From: JAXLVB01 sp046329195
Lineage (GTDB): Bacteria > Bacteroidota > Bacteroidia > Cytophagales > Spirosomataceae
Length of the DNA: 64,000 nt
Direction of reading: 5' to 3'
Assembly: GCA_046329195.1 (NCBI GenBank)
Contig: JAXLVB010000001.1
Span: 1,178,001 to 1,242,000 of the forward strand
In this document: positions 7,650-16,757 of the stretch, piece after piece
Layout of the letters: the number at the start of each line of letters is the position of its first letter
Position numbering within the stretch: the stretch's first letter is position 1
Position numbers and translations under genes: made by a program
The notes under the pieces: model-generated
Told to the model about the DNA's origin: nothing
Databases searched by the model: none
The model's input: only the letters and a program-made list of their open reading frames with translations

Positions 7650-10550
7650 CTATGCTTCTGCGTATTCTTCTAACGGTAAGCAGGAACACACCAAATTGCG
7701 GTCGCCGTAGGCGCCGTCAATGCGGCTTACTGCTGGCCAAAACTTATTGTTTTTGACTTGTGGCAAGGGGAATACCGCCTTTTCTCGGCTGTACGGCAAA
7801 GTCCAGTTTTCGGCTAGGGCCACTGTCATGGTATGCGGAGCATTTTTCAAGACATTATTACCTCGGTCGGCTTGGCCTTCTTCTATTTCCGTAATCTCGT
7901 TCCGAATCGCAATCATGGCATCACAAAAGCGGTCGAGTTCTTCTTTTGATTCACTTTCGGTGGGCTCTACCATGAGCGTGCCTGCTACTGGAAACGAAAC
8001 GGTTGGGGCATGAAAACCATAATCCATCAATCGTTTAGCTATATCTTCCACCTCCACGCCAGCGCTGACCTTGAACGGACGGCAATCTAAAATCATCTCG
8101 TGTGCACAGCGTCCGTTGTTTCCTGTGTACAGCACCGGATAATGCCCTTCGAGCCGAGCTTTGATGTAGTTTGCATTCAAAATAGCCCGTTTGGTAGCAT
8201 TAGTTAGCCCTTCGCCGCCCATCATCGCAATGTAGGCGTACGAAATCGGCAAGATACTGGCCGAGCCCCACGGAGCTGCCGAAACAGCGCCTGCGCCTTC
8301 TTCACCCAGCGTAAAGGAGTTGGTTTCTATGATAACATGGCTTGGCAAAAACGGCACCAAGTGCTTAGCCACACCAATAGGCCCCATGCCAGGCCCACCA
8401 CCGCCATGCGGAATACAAAAGGTTTTATGCAGATTGAGGTGGCATACATCAGCGCCAATCATGGCAGGCGAGGTCAGGCCTACTTGGGCGTTCATGTTGG
8501 CACCATCCATATATACCTGCCCTCCGTGCTGATGAATCAATTCACAAATCTCGATGATACTTTCTTCAAAAACCCCGTGAGTAGAAGGGTACGTTACCAT
8601 CAAACACGCCAGGTTTTCGCTATACTGCTCGGCTTTGGCACGTAGGTCGTTCAGGTCAATGTTTCCGTTTACATCGCAAGCCGTTACTACTACTTTCATG
8701 CCCGCCATTACTGCCGAAGCAGGGTTGGTACCATGTGCCGACGACGGAATCAAGGCTACATTGCGGTGATGATTGCCATGATGCGCATGATACGCTCGAA
8801 TCACCATCAGGCCAGCGTATTCACCTTGAGCACCCGAATTGGGCTGTAACGACATCGCTGCAAAGCCTGTAATTTCACAAAGCCATTCGTTGAGGTTTTT
8901 GAATAGTTCCTGATAACCAGCCGTTTGGTCTTTAGGTGCAAAAGGGTGTATCTGCCCAAACTCTGGCCAAGTCACCGGAATCATCTCGGTGGTGGCATTG
9001 AGTTTCATGGTACAGCTACCCAACGAAATCATGGAGTGAACCAGCGATAAGTCCTTGGTTTCTAAAGACTTCAGATACCGCAACATTTCGTGTTCGGTAT
9101 GGTAACGATTGAACACCGAGTGCGTTAGGTACGGCGACTGACGAATCAACGATTCACGCAATACACTTTCTATTTCTGTTTCGTGGGTCACTGGTGCAGC
9201 CATCCCAAGTGCGCTGGCAAACAGAGCAACCAGTTGCGCTACGTGGTCAGGTGTAGTGGTTTCGTCTAGCGATATACCAATATGATGACGGTCGTGGTAA
9301 TAACGGAGGTTGATTTGTGCCTGCTCGGTCAACTTTTTAACCTGATGCACCAGCTCTTTGCTGGCCTCTATGGTAATGGTATCAAAAAACTGCGCTGTAG
9401 TTACCGTCAGGCCCAAGCCTTTGAGCGACTCAGCCAACAGGCAAGTCAGTCCGTGGGTACGTTCTGCAATAGATTTAAGACCTTGTGGGCCATGATAGAC
9501 CGCATAACTCGCCGCCATAACCGACAAAAGCACCTGAGCCGTACAGATATTAGAAGTGGCTTTTTCACGACGAATGTGCTGCTCACGAGTTTGTAAAGCC
9601 ATACGCAAGGCTCTGTTGCCCTGAGCATCTACAGACACCCCAATAATCCGACCGGGCATCTGACGTTTGTACTCGTCATGCGTGGCAAAAAAGCCGGCAT
9701 GAGGCCCACCGTACCCCATCGGCACGCCAAAGCGCTGAGCAGAACCAACGGCAATGTCAGCGCCCATTTCGCCGGGAGATTTCAACAACGTAAGCGCTAG
9801 TAAGTCTGTTGCTACTGCTACTTTGATATTTAGCTCATGAGCCGTCGCAATCCAATTGGTATAATCTTCGATAGCACCATCAGTGCCTGGATATTGAAGC
9901 AACGCCCCAAACAAATCCTCGGTAGTGAGGTCTATTTGACGGTGGTCGCCCACGATGAGGTTGATACCCAGCGGCTGAGCACGGGTAGTGAGCACGTCAA
10001 TGGTTTGAGGATGACACCAGTCCGATACAAAAAACGAATGGGCCGTGGTCTTGATGCCTTTCCGAGAGGCATACAGCAAGTGCATGGCCTCGGCAGCGGC
10101 AGTAGCTTCGTCAAGGAGCGAGGCATTGGCAATTTCCATTCCTGTCAAGTCCATCACCAACGTTTGGAAATTGAGCAACATCTCTAAGCGTCCTTGAGCT
10201 ATTTCGGCTTGGTAGGGGGTGTAAGCCGTGTACCAAGCGGGGTTTTCAAGCACATTCCGTAAAATCACCCCCGGCGTGATGGTGTTGTAATACCCCATGC
10301 CGATGTGTGATTTAAAGAGCTGGTTTTGCTGCGCCAAGGTTCTAAAACTCGCCAAAAACTCGTGCTCCGACTGTGGCGCAGGCAGGTGCAGGGGCTTAGG
10401 TAAGCGAATCGCTGCAGGAACCGTTTGGTCAATAAGGGTATCTATTGAATCTACACCGATGGTGCTCAGCATGGCATCCACGCTGGCATCGGTGCTACTG
10501 CCCTGATGACGATGCTCAAATTGCTCCTGATAGCTGATGTTTACTTTCAT
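7650..10550 (-). CDS. gcvP: Glycine dehydrogenase (decarboxylating), P-protein of the glycine cleavage system
   Basis: A 966-residue full-length fused P-protein (the alpha and beta halves are one chain, as in E. coli). It decarboxylates glycine with pyridoxal phosphate and passes the aminomethyl group to the lipoyl H-protein. The PLP site reads L-N-L-H-K-T-F-C-I-P-H-G-G-G-G-P-G, with the Schiff-base lysine at about residue 709. The N-terminal half starts with the usual R-H-Q-G-S..-M-L-S-T-I-G. The H and T proteins are not in the window. Transcription is probably monocistronic, with a -7 box at 10629-10636 and its own terminator. Confidence 0.97.
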   Translation of the reverse strand: MKVNISYQEQFEHRHQGSSTDASVDAMLSTIGVDSIDTLIDQTVPAAIRLPKPLHLPAPQSEHEFLASFRTLAQQNQLFKSHIGMGYYNTITPGVILRNVLENPAWYTAYTPYQAEIAQGRLEMLLNFQTLVMDLTGMEIANASLLDEATAAAEAMHLLYASRKGIKTTAHSFFVSDWCHPQTIDVLTTRAQPLGINLIVGDHRQIDLTTEDLFGALLQYPGTDGAIEDYTNWIATAHELNIKVAVATDLLALTLLKSPGEMGADIAVGSAQRFGVPMGYGGPHAGFFATHDEYKRQMPGRIIGVSVDAQGNRALRMALQTREQHIRREKATSNICTAQVLLSVMAASYAVYHGPQGLKSIAERTHGLTCLLAESLKGLGLTVTTAQFFDTITIEASKELVHQVKKLTEQAQINLRYYHDRHHIGISLDETTTPDHVAQLVALFASALGMAAPVTHETEIESVLRESLIRQSPYLTHSVFNRYHTEHEMLRYLKSLETKDLSLVHSMISLGSCTMKLNATTEMIPVTWPEFGQIHPFAPKDQTAGYQELFKNLNEWLCEITGFAAMSLQPNSGAQGEYAGLMVIRAYHAHHGNHHRNVALIPSSAHGTNPASAVMAGMKVVVTACDVNGNIDLNDLRAKAEQYSENLACLMVTYPSTHGVFEESIIEICELIHQHGGQVYMDGANMNAQVGLTSPAMIGADVCHLNLHKTFCIPHGGGGPGMGPIGVAKHLVPFLPSHVIIETNSFTLGEEGAGAVSAAPWGSASILPISYAYIAMMGGEGLTNATKRAILNANYIKARLEGHYPVLYTGNNGRCAHEMILDCRPFKVSAGVEVEDIAKRLMDYGFHAPTVSFPVAGTLMVEPTESESKEELDRFCDAMIAIRNEITEIEEGQADRGNNVLKNAPHTMTVALAENWTLPYSREKAVFPLPQVKNNKFWPAVSRIDGAYGDRNLVCSCLPLEEYAEA

Positions 10551-10628
10551 GATGGATGATGGGTTGAATCGGTGGCCACTAAAAAGTAGCCAGTAGGTAC
10601 AAAACAGGATTTAGTCGTGATGAAAGCA

Positions 10629-10636
10629 CAAAGTTA
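10629..10636 (-). promoter_or_regulatory. -7 promoter box of gcvP
   Basis: Minus strand TAACTTTG, an exact TAnnTTTG match, giving an untranslated leader of about 75 nt before the ATG at 10550. No glycine riboswitch-like folds were recognised in that leader. Confidence 0.55.
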
Positions 10637-10793
10637 ATTATAAAAATTGTACTTTTTAGAGGCGTAACAAATTGTGGGGGCGAAGGGTTTAGTCATCCTT
10701 GATTTTGACTATTCACTCGTTGATTTGTACAAGAATTCCATCTACTCCGGCAAAGGTGATTTATCCTATACTGACTTTTTGAATAGCAGCAAA

Positions 10794-11414
10794 TTACGAG
10801 AGTTCTGCCAGTTCTTGCGCAAGGTTTTGGCGGGCTTGTTGTTCGTAATGCGTGTAGAAATGAGGTGTTTTGAAAATTTTATCCATTTCCAAAAAATGAT
10901 GCAAGACTTTTCGGCGACCAGGTCGGTACAAAAAATCGGGGAAAATGGCGTACTCTTGGCGAATTTGTTGACAATAGTTTTGATAAGTAGGCCATTCTTT
11001 GCCCAGAATCGCTAAATCGGCGTCTGTCAGCAGGTTTGCATCTGGGTCGGTGCTTTCTTGATGATGTTGGGTCGCCAAAATTTGCATTTTACAACGTTGG
11101 ATACGGCTCGTATCTACGCCCAGTTTTTGCAACTGGTTCTGAGCCAATTCGGCACTTTTTGCTTCGTTGTCTGATTGCGTAGCACGATAAATCACATCGT
11201 GGTACACTACCGAAAACACCAGCACATCCCAATCTTGCACCGTGGCTTTCAGGGGTTCCAACTCGTGAATCAGGTTATTGAGGTGAGCAAGGGTGTGATA
11301 ATGGCGATGGGATTCGGCATATCGTTGGGTGATGTCGCCCCACAACCGTTCGATGAGGCGAGAATCCGAACCATAGCGGCTTGCTGTAGTAATGAAGGTC
11401 TGTTGACTATTCAA
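10794..11414 (-). CDS. HD-domain metal-dependent phosphohydrolase-like protein
   Basis: A 206-residue all-helical protein of the predicted HD superfamily group COG4339. The metal-site motifs are Y-H-T-L-A-H near residue 40 and V-V-Y-H-D-V-I-Y-R near residue 73, with a conserved D-N-E-A-K-S-A just after. These proteins are about 200 residues long and their substrate is unknown. The gene starts 5 bp after the stop codon of the exported protein at 11420-12685, so the two form an operon. Cytoplasmic by prediction. Confidence 0.85.
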   Translation of the reverse strand: MNSQQTFITTASRYGSDSRLIERLWGDITQRYAESHRHYHTLAHLNNLIHELEPLKATVQDWDVLVFSVVYHDVIYRATQSDNEAKSAELAQNQLQKLGVDTSRIQRCKMQILATQHHQESTDPDANLLTDADLAILGKEWPTYQNYCQQIRQEYAIFPDFLYRPGRRKVLHHFLEMDKIFKTPHFYTHYEQQARQNLAQELAELS

Positions 11415-11419
11415 AGTTC

Positions 11420-12685
11420 CTACGTTTTTCGTTTCTTTTTCTTGGCCGATGGAAACAGTACATTGTTCAAAATCAGGCGGTAACCCGGCGAATGCGGATG
11501 CAAGTTTAAGTCGGTTGGCATTCTGAAATTAGCCCCACCGCCCCGCACGCCCTCGGGGTCGTGGCCTGCATAAAACGTCCATTGCCCCAAGCCCAGTTCG
11601 CCATACAGGTATCGAGCCGATGCCTTGCTTTCGCCCATAGTCAGTACGTTCGATTTGATGGTACTTTTGCGGAAAGCCGTGGTTTGTCCAAAAAACTCCC
11701 GAATCATAAACTCGTGGTTTTGAACCAACATCGCCGGAATCACATCCCACTTAGCCGAAAAGTCAAATAGTTTAAAAAACGACATCTGTTCGTCGCCCCA
11801 GCGGCCAGTAGCATAGTTGATGTCCGAAAACGACATGCCTCGGTAGTCGTCGTCGGTCGAGATTTTAAAGTTTTCAAAGGCAATGGTTTTGCTAAAATCT
11901 AGCTTGGCCTGAGCGTTGGGGTCGGCACCATCGCCATCAAAGGTGCTCTCAACAATGTCCACACCCTCGGCAGCCAAGGCCACATCCAGCGACTCCGCCC
12001 CTGAGCACATGGCAAACAAATACCCGCCACCCGCACAAAAACCTTTGATGGCTTTGGCCACAGCCAGTTTGAGTTGCGATACTTTGGCAAATCCCAACCG
12101 CTTGGCGATATCTTCCTGCGCTTTAATATCTTCGGATGACATCCGTCTCAAATTTTTCCCAAACTGCCCCGTAAAATCTTCGTGATGCAAATGCAGCCAG
12201 TCTATTTTATTGAGTTCGCCGCCGATAATCTCTTCGTCATAAATCACCTTGTACGGAATCTCAGCATATTCCAACACGGTCAGTACGGCATCGGTATTCT
12301 CAAACGACGAAGGGCTGATCTTAATCGGTGAGTACACTGCAATCCGAGCTGCTTTAGTAAGGCGTACCGTACTCATATTGACGTCGGGATTGGCAATCTG
12401 TTGCAAAATATAGGTAGTGCCTGCATCAGAAATGATTTCGAAAGATACTCCCCGAATCCGACATTCATTTTCAAGGCCTTGCGAGTAGGCAATCATGAAG
12501 CTTCCGCCTCGGTAATTGAGAAGCCAGTCGAGCTCCAAATCATCTTTTAGCACTTTGTACGCAATACCATAGGCTTTGAGGTGATTGGTCTGCTGGTCGT
12601 CCATGGGTATCAAAATAGACTTGGCCCAACCTGTATGAGTCAACCAAAACAAACCCAAAAATATGATACGTTTTAATGCGGCCAT
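11420..12685 (-). CDS. Exported protein with a glutamine-amidotransferase-like core (family often labelled 'asparagine synthetase B')
   Basis: A 421-residue protein with a signal peptide (residues 1-21). The mature N-terminus, I-L-I-P-M-D-D-Q-Q-T-N-H-L-K-A-Y-G, is a family hallmark in Bacteroidota. Databases often name this family asparagine synthetase B, but neither an N-terminal nucleophile Cys nor the ATP-binding S-G-G-x-D-S loop of AsnB is present. Instead, G-G-G-Y-L-F-A-M-C-S-G-A-E (219-231, Cys227) looks like the nucleophile elbow of a class I amidotransferase or ThuA-like fold. A periplasmic hydrolase or amidotransferase-like role is inferred. It forms an operon with the HD protein downstream. 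Confidence 0.7.
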   Translation of the reverse strand: MAALKRIIFLGLFWLTHTGWAKSILIPMDDQQTNHLKAYGIAYKVLKDDLELDWLLNYRGGSFMIAYSQGLENECRIRGVSFEIISDAGTTYILQQIANPDVNMSTVRLTKAARIAVYSPIKISPSSFENTDAVLTVLEYAEIPYKVIYDEEIIGGELNKIDWLHLHHEDFTGQFGKNLRRMSSEDIKAQEDIAKRLGFAKVSQLKLAVAKAIKGFCAGGGYLFAMCSGAESLDVALAAEGVDIVESTFDGDGADPNAQAKLDFSKTIAFENFKISTDDDYRGMSFSDINYATGRWGDEQMSFFKLFDFSAKWDVIPAMLVQNHEFMIREFFGQTTAFRKSTIKSNVLTMGESKASARYLYGELGLGQWTFYAGHDPEGVRGGGANFRMPTDLNLHPHSPGYRLILNNVLFPSAKKKKRKT

Positions 12686-12964
12686 ATCTCATTCATTTAC
12701 AGTAGCGTTATGAATGAAAGTTACGTAAAAAACACATCCAATCGTGTGATGGACATAAAATAATAGACCAACTACACAAATGGGGGTACGAAGACCACCG
12801 ACAACTATGCCTACGCTCAAACGACCGATAGCAATTAACACCTTTGTTAATAGAAGGCCATCTTTGAGCATTTCGTGGTTCTTGATGGTTAAAACAAAAA
12901 ATAAACCACTGTAAATCAGTTGTCTAACTCGAACTATCTCAAGAATCTCAGAATTTATCAATTA

Positions 12965-13021
12965 GTATGCTTGCATAACATTTTTTTGTTCTGTAAATTT
13001 GTATGCTTGCATAACATTTTT
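12965..13021. promoter_or_regulatory. Two tandem palindromic operators at the acyl-CoA dehydrogenase promoter
   Basis: Two identical 21-bp direct copies (12965-12985 and 13001-13021), each holding the palindrome TATGCTTGCATA followed by ACATTTTT, start exactly 36 bp apart. The first covers the expected -33 region and the second begins on the last base of the -7 box. The layout suits a repressor, plausibly a TetR-type regulator of fatty-acid degradation (inference; no regulator gene is next door). Confidence 0.65.
12994..13001 (+). promoter_or_regulatory. -7 promoter box of the acyl-CoA dehydrogenase gene
   Basis: TAAATTTG, an exact TAnnTTTG match. A TTGC lies 19-20 bp upstream (12971-12974) inside the first operator as a possible -33 element. 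The start codon is 51 bp downstream. Confidence 0.6.
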
Positions 13022-13051
13022 ACATAAAAAAACACTCAACTACCTGAAATC

Positions 13052-14866
13052 ATGGTACTTACCTATAGCCAAGCCTCTATCAAAGGCGGCGAATTTCTGA
13101 TTAAAGACATAGATGCTTCGCAAATCTTCATCCCCGAAGAATTCACCGAAGAGCAAAACATGATTGCGGATTCGTGCCGAGACTTCATCCGCACCGAAAT
13201 CCATACTCGCTTAGACGAGCTTGACTACGCCAAAAGTCCTGAGCTGATGTCGTCAATGATGGACAAAGCGGGTCAGTTAGGCTTGTTAGGCACCTCTGTA
13301 CCAGAAGAATACGGCGGATTCGGGATGAGTTTCAACACCTCTATGCGAGTAGCCGAAATCACGGGGGCGGGTCACTCGTTCTCAGTGGCTTTATCGGCGC
13401 ATACGGGCATTGGCACGCTTCCGATTGTGTATTATGGCAACGAAGAGCAAAAGGCCAAGTATTTACCTTTGCTTGCATCAGGCGAATGGAAAGTGGCCTA
13501 CTGCTTAACAGAGCCCGATTCGGGTTCTGATGCGAATTCAGGCAAAACCAAAGCCGTTTTGAGTGCCGATGGTAAACACTATATCATCAATGGCCAAAAG
13601 ATGTGGATTACCAACGGGGGTTTTGCCGATTTATTTATTGTTTTCGCCAAAATAGACGATGGTAGCGGCACTCCTGACAAAAACCTTACGGCCTTTATTG
13701 TCGAGAAGTCGTTTGGAGGCATTACCATGAACGAGCCTGAGAAAAAAATGGGCATCAAGGGTTCGGATACTCGTCAGATTTTCTTTAACGATTGTCACGT
13801 TCCGGTCGAAAATATGCTTTCGTCACGGGGGAATGGCTTCAAAATCGCTGTCAATATCCTTAACATCGGTCGTATCAAATTGGGCATTGCCTGCTTGGGA
13901 GGAGCCAAAGGCGCTCTCAATCATGCCATCAACTACGCCAACGAACGCAAGCAATTTGGGGTTTCGATTTCGACGTTTGGAGCCATCAAACACAAGTTGG
14001 CCCAAATGGCTGTTCGGATTTACGCCTCTGAATCAGCCTGTTATCGGGCTGGTCAAAACATTGATGACCTCATCGAAGACCTCAAATCCAAAGGAATAGC
14101 CGACGCAGACGCCAAACTAAAAGCGCTGGAGCAGTTTGCCATCGAATGTGCCATGATGAAAGTACACGGCTCTGAGGTGCTCGACTACGTGGTGGACGAG
14201 TCGGTACAGGTATATGGTGGCATGGGCTTCTCGGCGGAGTCGCCCGTGGAGCGAGCCTACCGAGACAGCCGCATCAATCGGATTTTTGAAGGCACCAACG
14301 AAATCAACCGCCTACTGACGGTAGATATGCTTCTCAAGCGAGCCATGAAAGGCGAAATCAACCTAATGGCACCTGCTATGGCTGTTTCAAAAGAAATCAT
14401 GGCTATTCCTGATTTTGGTGCCGACGAAGACGACAGCCTCTTTGCTAAAGAGAAAAAAGTGCTCAAAAACCTCAAAAAAGCAGCATTGATGGTGGCTGGA
14501 GCTGCCGTGCAAAAGCTGATGATGAAGCTCCAAGAAGAACAAGAAATTTTGATGAACGTTGCGGATATGCTCATCGAAATCTATGCTGCGGAATCGGCCT
14601 TGCTTCGTACCGAAAAGCTGATTGGCGTTAGAGGTCAAGCCGCCTGTGCATTACAGACCGATGCCACACTGGTTTATTTGCACGAAGCAGTAGAAAAAGT
14701 AGCTCAGGCCGGCAAAGTAGCCATTACGAGCTTTGCCGATGGCGACGAACTCAACGTGATGCTCTTGGGTCTGAAACGCTTCACTAAAATAGAGCCAATG
14801 AACCTCAAAAATGCCCGCCGGCGCATTGCAGAGGCGATGATTGAAGAAAATAAGTATTTGTTTTAG
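13052..14866 (+). CDS. Acyl-CoA dehydrogenase, very-long-chain type with C-terminal extension
   Basis: A 604-residue flavoenzyme that introduces the trans-2 double bond in fatty acyl-CoA at the first step of beta-oxidation. Motifs: Y-C-L-T-E-P-D-S-G-S-D (FAD/substrate), W-I-T-N-G-G-F-A-D, R-K-Q-F-G-V-x-I-x-x-F, and Q-V-Y-G-G-M-G-F..R-D-S-R-I-N-R-I-F-E-G-T-N-E-I-N, whose Glu in F-E-G-T-N is the expected catalytic base. The length is about 200 residues more than short/medium-chain enzymes and matches the VLCAD/ACAD9 group. The extra helical C-terminal domain spans about 440-604. Expression is probably controlled through the tandem operators. Confidence 0.95.
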   Translation: MVLTYSQASIKGGEFLIKDIDASQIFIPEEFTEEQNMIADSCRDFIRTEIHTRLDELDYAKSPELMSSMMDKAGQLGLLGTSVPEEYGGFGMSFNTSMRVAEITGAGHSFSVALSAHTGIGTLPIVYYGNEEQKAKYLPLLASGEWKVAYCLTEPDSGSDANSGKTKAVLSADGKHYIINGQKMWITNGGFADLFIVFAKIDDGSGTPDKNLTAFIVEKSFGGITMNEPEKKMGIKGSDTRQIFFNDCHVPVENMLSSRGNGFKIAVNILNIGRIKLGIACLGGAKGALNHAINYANERKQFGVSISTFGAIKHKLAQMAVRIYASESACYRAGQNIDDLIEDLKSKGIADADAKLKALEQFAIECAMMKVHGSEVLDYVVDESVQVYGGMGFSAESPVERAYRDSRINRIFEGTNEINRLLTVDMLLKRAMKGEINLMAPAMAVSKEIMAIPDFGADEDDSLFAKEKKVLKNLKKAALMVAGAAVQKLMMKLQEEQEILMNVADMLIEIYAAESALLRTEKLIGVRGQAACALQTDATLVYLHEAVEKVAQAGKVAITSFADGDELNVMLLGLKRFTKIEPMNLKNARRRIAEAMIEENKYLF

Positions 14867-14879
14867 ATGGGTTTAGTAC

Positions 14880-14910
14880 AAAAAAGGAGGTCATCGAGAC
14901 CTCCTTTTTT
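14880..14910. terminator. Bidirectional terminator between convergent genes
   Basis: Arms AAAAAAGGAGGTC (14880-14892) and GACCTCCTTTTTT (14898-14910) around loop ATCGA, lying between the acyl-CoA dehydrogenase gene and the convergent exported-protein gene. Confidence 0.92.
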
Positions 14911-14948
14911 TATTGTAAAGTTCCGCAAACTGCTTTTTGGTTCTTTAT

Positions 14949-16508
14949 TTATTGTGCTTCTTCAAACGACTGATAATCTTTAAACATCTTGGCTAGTTTG
15001 GTATCAGACGGTTTATTTTTATCGTTCCAGCCAGCATCTAATTCCAAGGCCACCAAGCCGCTGAGGTTCATGGCCGCAACAAAATCATCCAAATCTCGCT
15101 GAAAGTCAGGCTTTCGTCTGGCCGACTTGAGGTTGTATTTTCGGGCAAAAATATCACCTTTAGTTTGCAATTCGTTCCGCTTGGCTATCACATAGTTGAG
15201 GCGGTCTATGAGGTCTTTAATAGATTTTCCGATTACTTCGGTGGCTTCCAACGTACCAACGGTGAGCACCGTTGTGCCCCCAATCGTCGAAACCAACTTA
15301 GAGGTACTCGTGGTTTGAATCACTACCGGCGACAAGCCCGTAATCGCCCCCAAACCAGCGTTTAGGATAGAGCGGTTTTTCTTACCTCGCTTGGCTTGGT
15401 TGTAGGTTTCTTTCAAAAACTCTTGCTTTTCGTTGAGTTGCTCTATCAGCTCCCAGGCTCGCACCAAGCCTGTGCGGTACATGTTGTAGAGTTGCATATC
15501 TTTTTCCCGCTCATTTACGGTATTCAAGATAGTCAGATTGAGGCGTTTTTCGTCCCGCTTTTGCGCTTTATCAATCACAAAAAACGTAAGCGTAGAAGTC
15601 AACGAATCTAAAGGATCTTTCACAAAATCATAGCCAGGCTTCCAAATAAACTCATATTGAGAGTCGGTATTCTTTTTGAGGGCGCTTTTGGGGATGTTGG
15701 GGTTGTCAGAGATGAACCCAAAGCTCTCGATGTCGCTCTCGCCGTTGGGGTCGGTGAGGTAAAACACCAGGTTAATCGTCGCATCTTCACGAGTTTTGAT
15801 GTATCGCACCGAAGGAACTATCGAAATCTCTGGTGGCAAGTCCATCTGGGTCGCTTCAATCTTGATTCGTCCTCTCGACCGAGTTTTGGCAGGTTGGTCT
15901 TCCACCAAAAACTCAACCCATATCGGACTGTTTTTCAGGCGATTAAACTGTGTTATGGATGGCCGCCAAATCAGTTCTCCTTGGGGCGATAGCTTGGCAC
16001 CTTCGGGCATGTGTTCAGCTATCGGGATAAATACCAGCGGGTCTTTATCCTCGTCAAACACAATGTTGGGGTCTATCTGGCAGGTATTTTGTGTATTATA
16101 CTGGATGTAACAAGGACGCAACTCGCCCACGGTAGGCGGACGGTTGACGTGGAGCACTTTCAGTTCAAGGGTACGAGAAGAACGTTCGTTAACATCGTTG
16201 CGAACTTCGACTACAATGGGCACGATTCGATAGCCGGCTATACGCTCGGCAATAGAAAACGGAGGTGTCCAAACGAAATGCCCTGTCGAGTCTAGACTCA
16301 TGCCTTCCATTTTTCCATCTAGCAACGAATAGTGCGCTATTTGTCCACTTCCACCGATGGCATTGAGCGTAAAGGCCAAGGTTTTGCCCTCTTCGATTAC
16401 GTTCCAATCGGGTTTATCAGGCAAAACCAACTGAAAGGGGTCTTTTTGAGCAAAAGCAACAGATACACTCAAAAAAAGAAATAATTGTACGAATCTAAGT
16501 TTTGGCAT
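14949..16508 (-). CDS. Large exported protein: Ig-like repeats, then coiled coils flanking a hydrophobic Gly-rich segment
   Basis: A 519-residue protein with a signal peptide (1-20). Three Ig-like/cadherin-like beta units follow, each closing with a W-x-P signature: G-H-F-V-W-T-P-P (76-83), G-E-L-I-W-R-P-S (177-184) and Y-E-F-I-W-K-P-G (285-292). From about 333 the protein becomes helical and charged (333-376), then has a 48-residue uncharged Gly/Ser/Thr/Val-rich stretch (380-427), then a second charged helix (428-462). A helix-hydrophobic-helix layout like this is seen in alpha-pore-forming toxins and in membrane-inserting adaptors, but no family was recognised. Monocistronic between a bidirectional terminator and the Nudix gene. 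Confidence 0.7.
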   Translation of the reverse strand: MPKLRFVQLFLFLSVSVAFAQKDPFQLVLPDKPDWNVIEEGKTLAFTLNAIGGSGQIAHYSLLDGKMEGMSLDSTGHFVWTPPFSIAERIAGYRIVPIVVEVRNDVNERSSRTLELKVLHVNRPPTVGELRPCYIQYNTQNTCQIDPNIVFDEDKDPLVFIPIAEHMPEGAKLSPQGELIWRPSITQFNRLKNSPIWVEFLVEDQPAKTRSRGRIKIEATQMDLPPEISIVPSVRYIKTREDATINLVFYLTDPNGESDIESFGFISDNPNIPKSALKKNTDSQYEFIWKPGYDFVKDPLDSLTSTLTFFVIDKAQKRDEKRLNLTILNTVNEREKDMQLYNMYRTGLVRAWELIEQLNEKQEFLKETYNQAKRGKKNRSILNAGLGAITGLSPVVIQTTSTSKLVSTIGGTTVLTVGTLEATEVIGKSIKDLIDRLNYVIAKRNELQTKGDIFARKYNLKSARRKPDFQRDLDDFVAAMNLSGLVALELDAGWNDKNKPSDTKLAKMFKDYQSFEEAQ

Positions 16509-16757
16509 AAGGATAACGCAGCGATACCTGTAGCATCTTGCAATTGATAACCGAACAACTAATACGAAAAGCAGGTTAAATTATTGCGAAATAACAAAGT
16601 TTAATGCTACCTTGTGTCATTAATTATCTGCAAAGGTAGGCAAGATGACCCAAATGTAAAGTATCATTTTTTGTATATGTCCCTAAAAAACCAACTTGTG
16701 AGAATGATTTGGGAAGGGAATTGGTTGTTTTTTTAGCCTATACGCATCAATACCACT

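Larger units (their letters stand above)
12686..13051. other. Intergenic region upstream of the acyl-CoA dehydrogenase gene
   Basis: A 366-bp divergent region. The right 90 bp hold a promoter with two tandem palindromic operators (separate entries). The left part must hold the promoter of the exported amidotransferase-like gene. A 90-codon hydrophobic open frame on the minus strand (12689-12961) overlaps this control region, has no recognisable family and is not called. Confidence 0.5.

Noticed and set aside
10674..11015. 113-codon open frame on the plus strand
   Set aside because: It lies mostly antisense to the well-supported HD-domain gene and its sequence is the low-quality mirror of that gene.
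12689..12961. 90-codon hydrophobic open frame on the minus strand
   Set aside because: It overlaps the control region between divergent genes, shows no family pattern and no clear ribosome-binding site or promoter.
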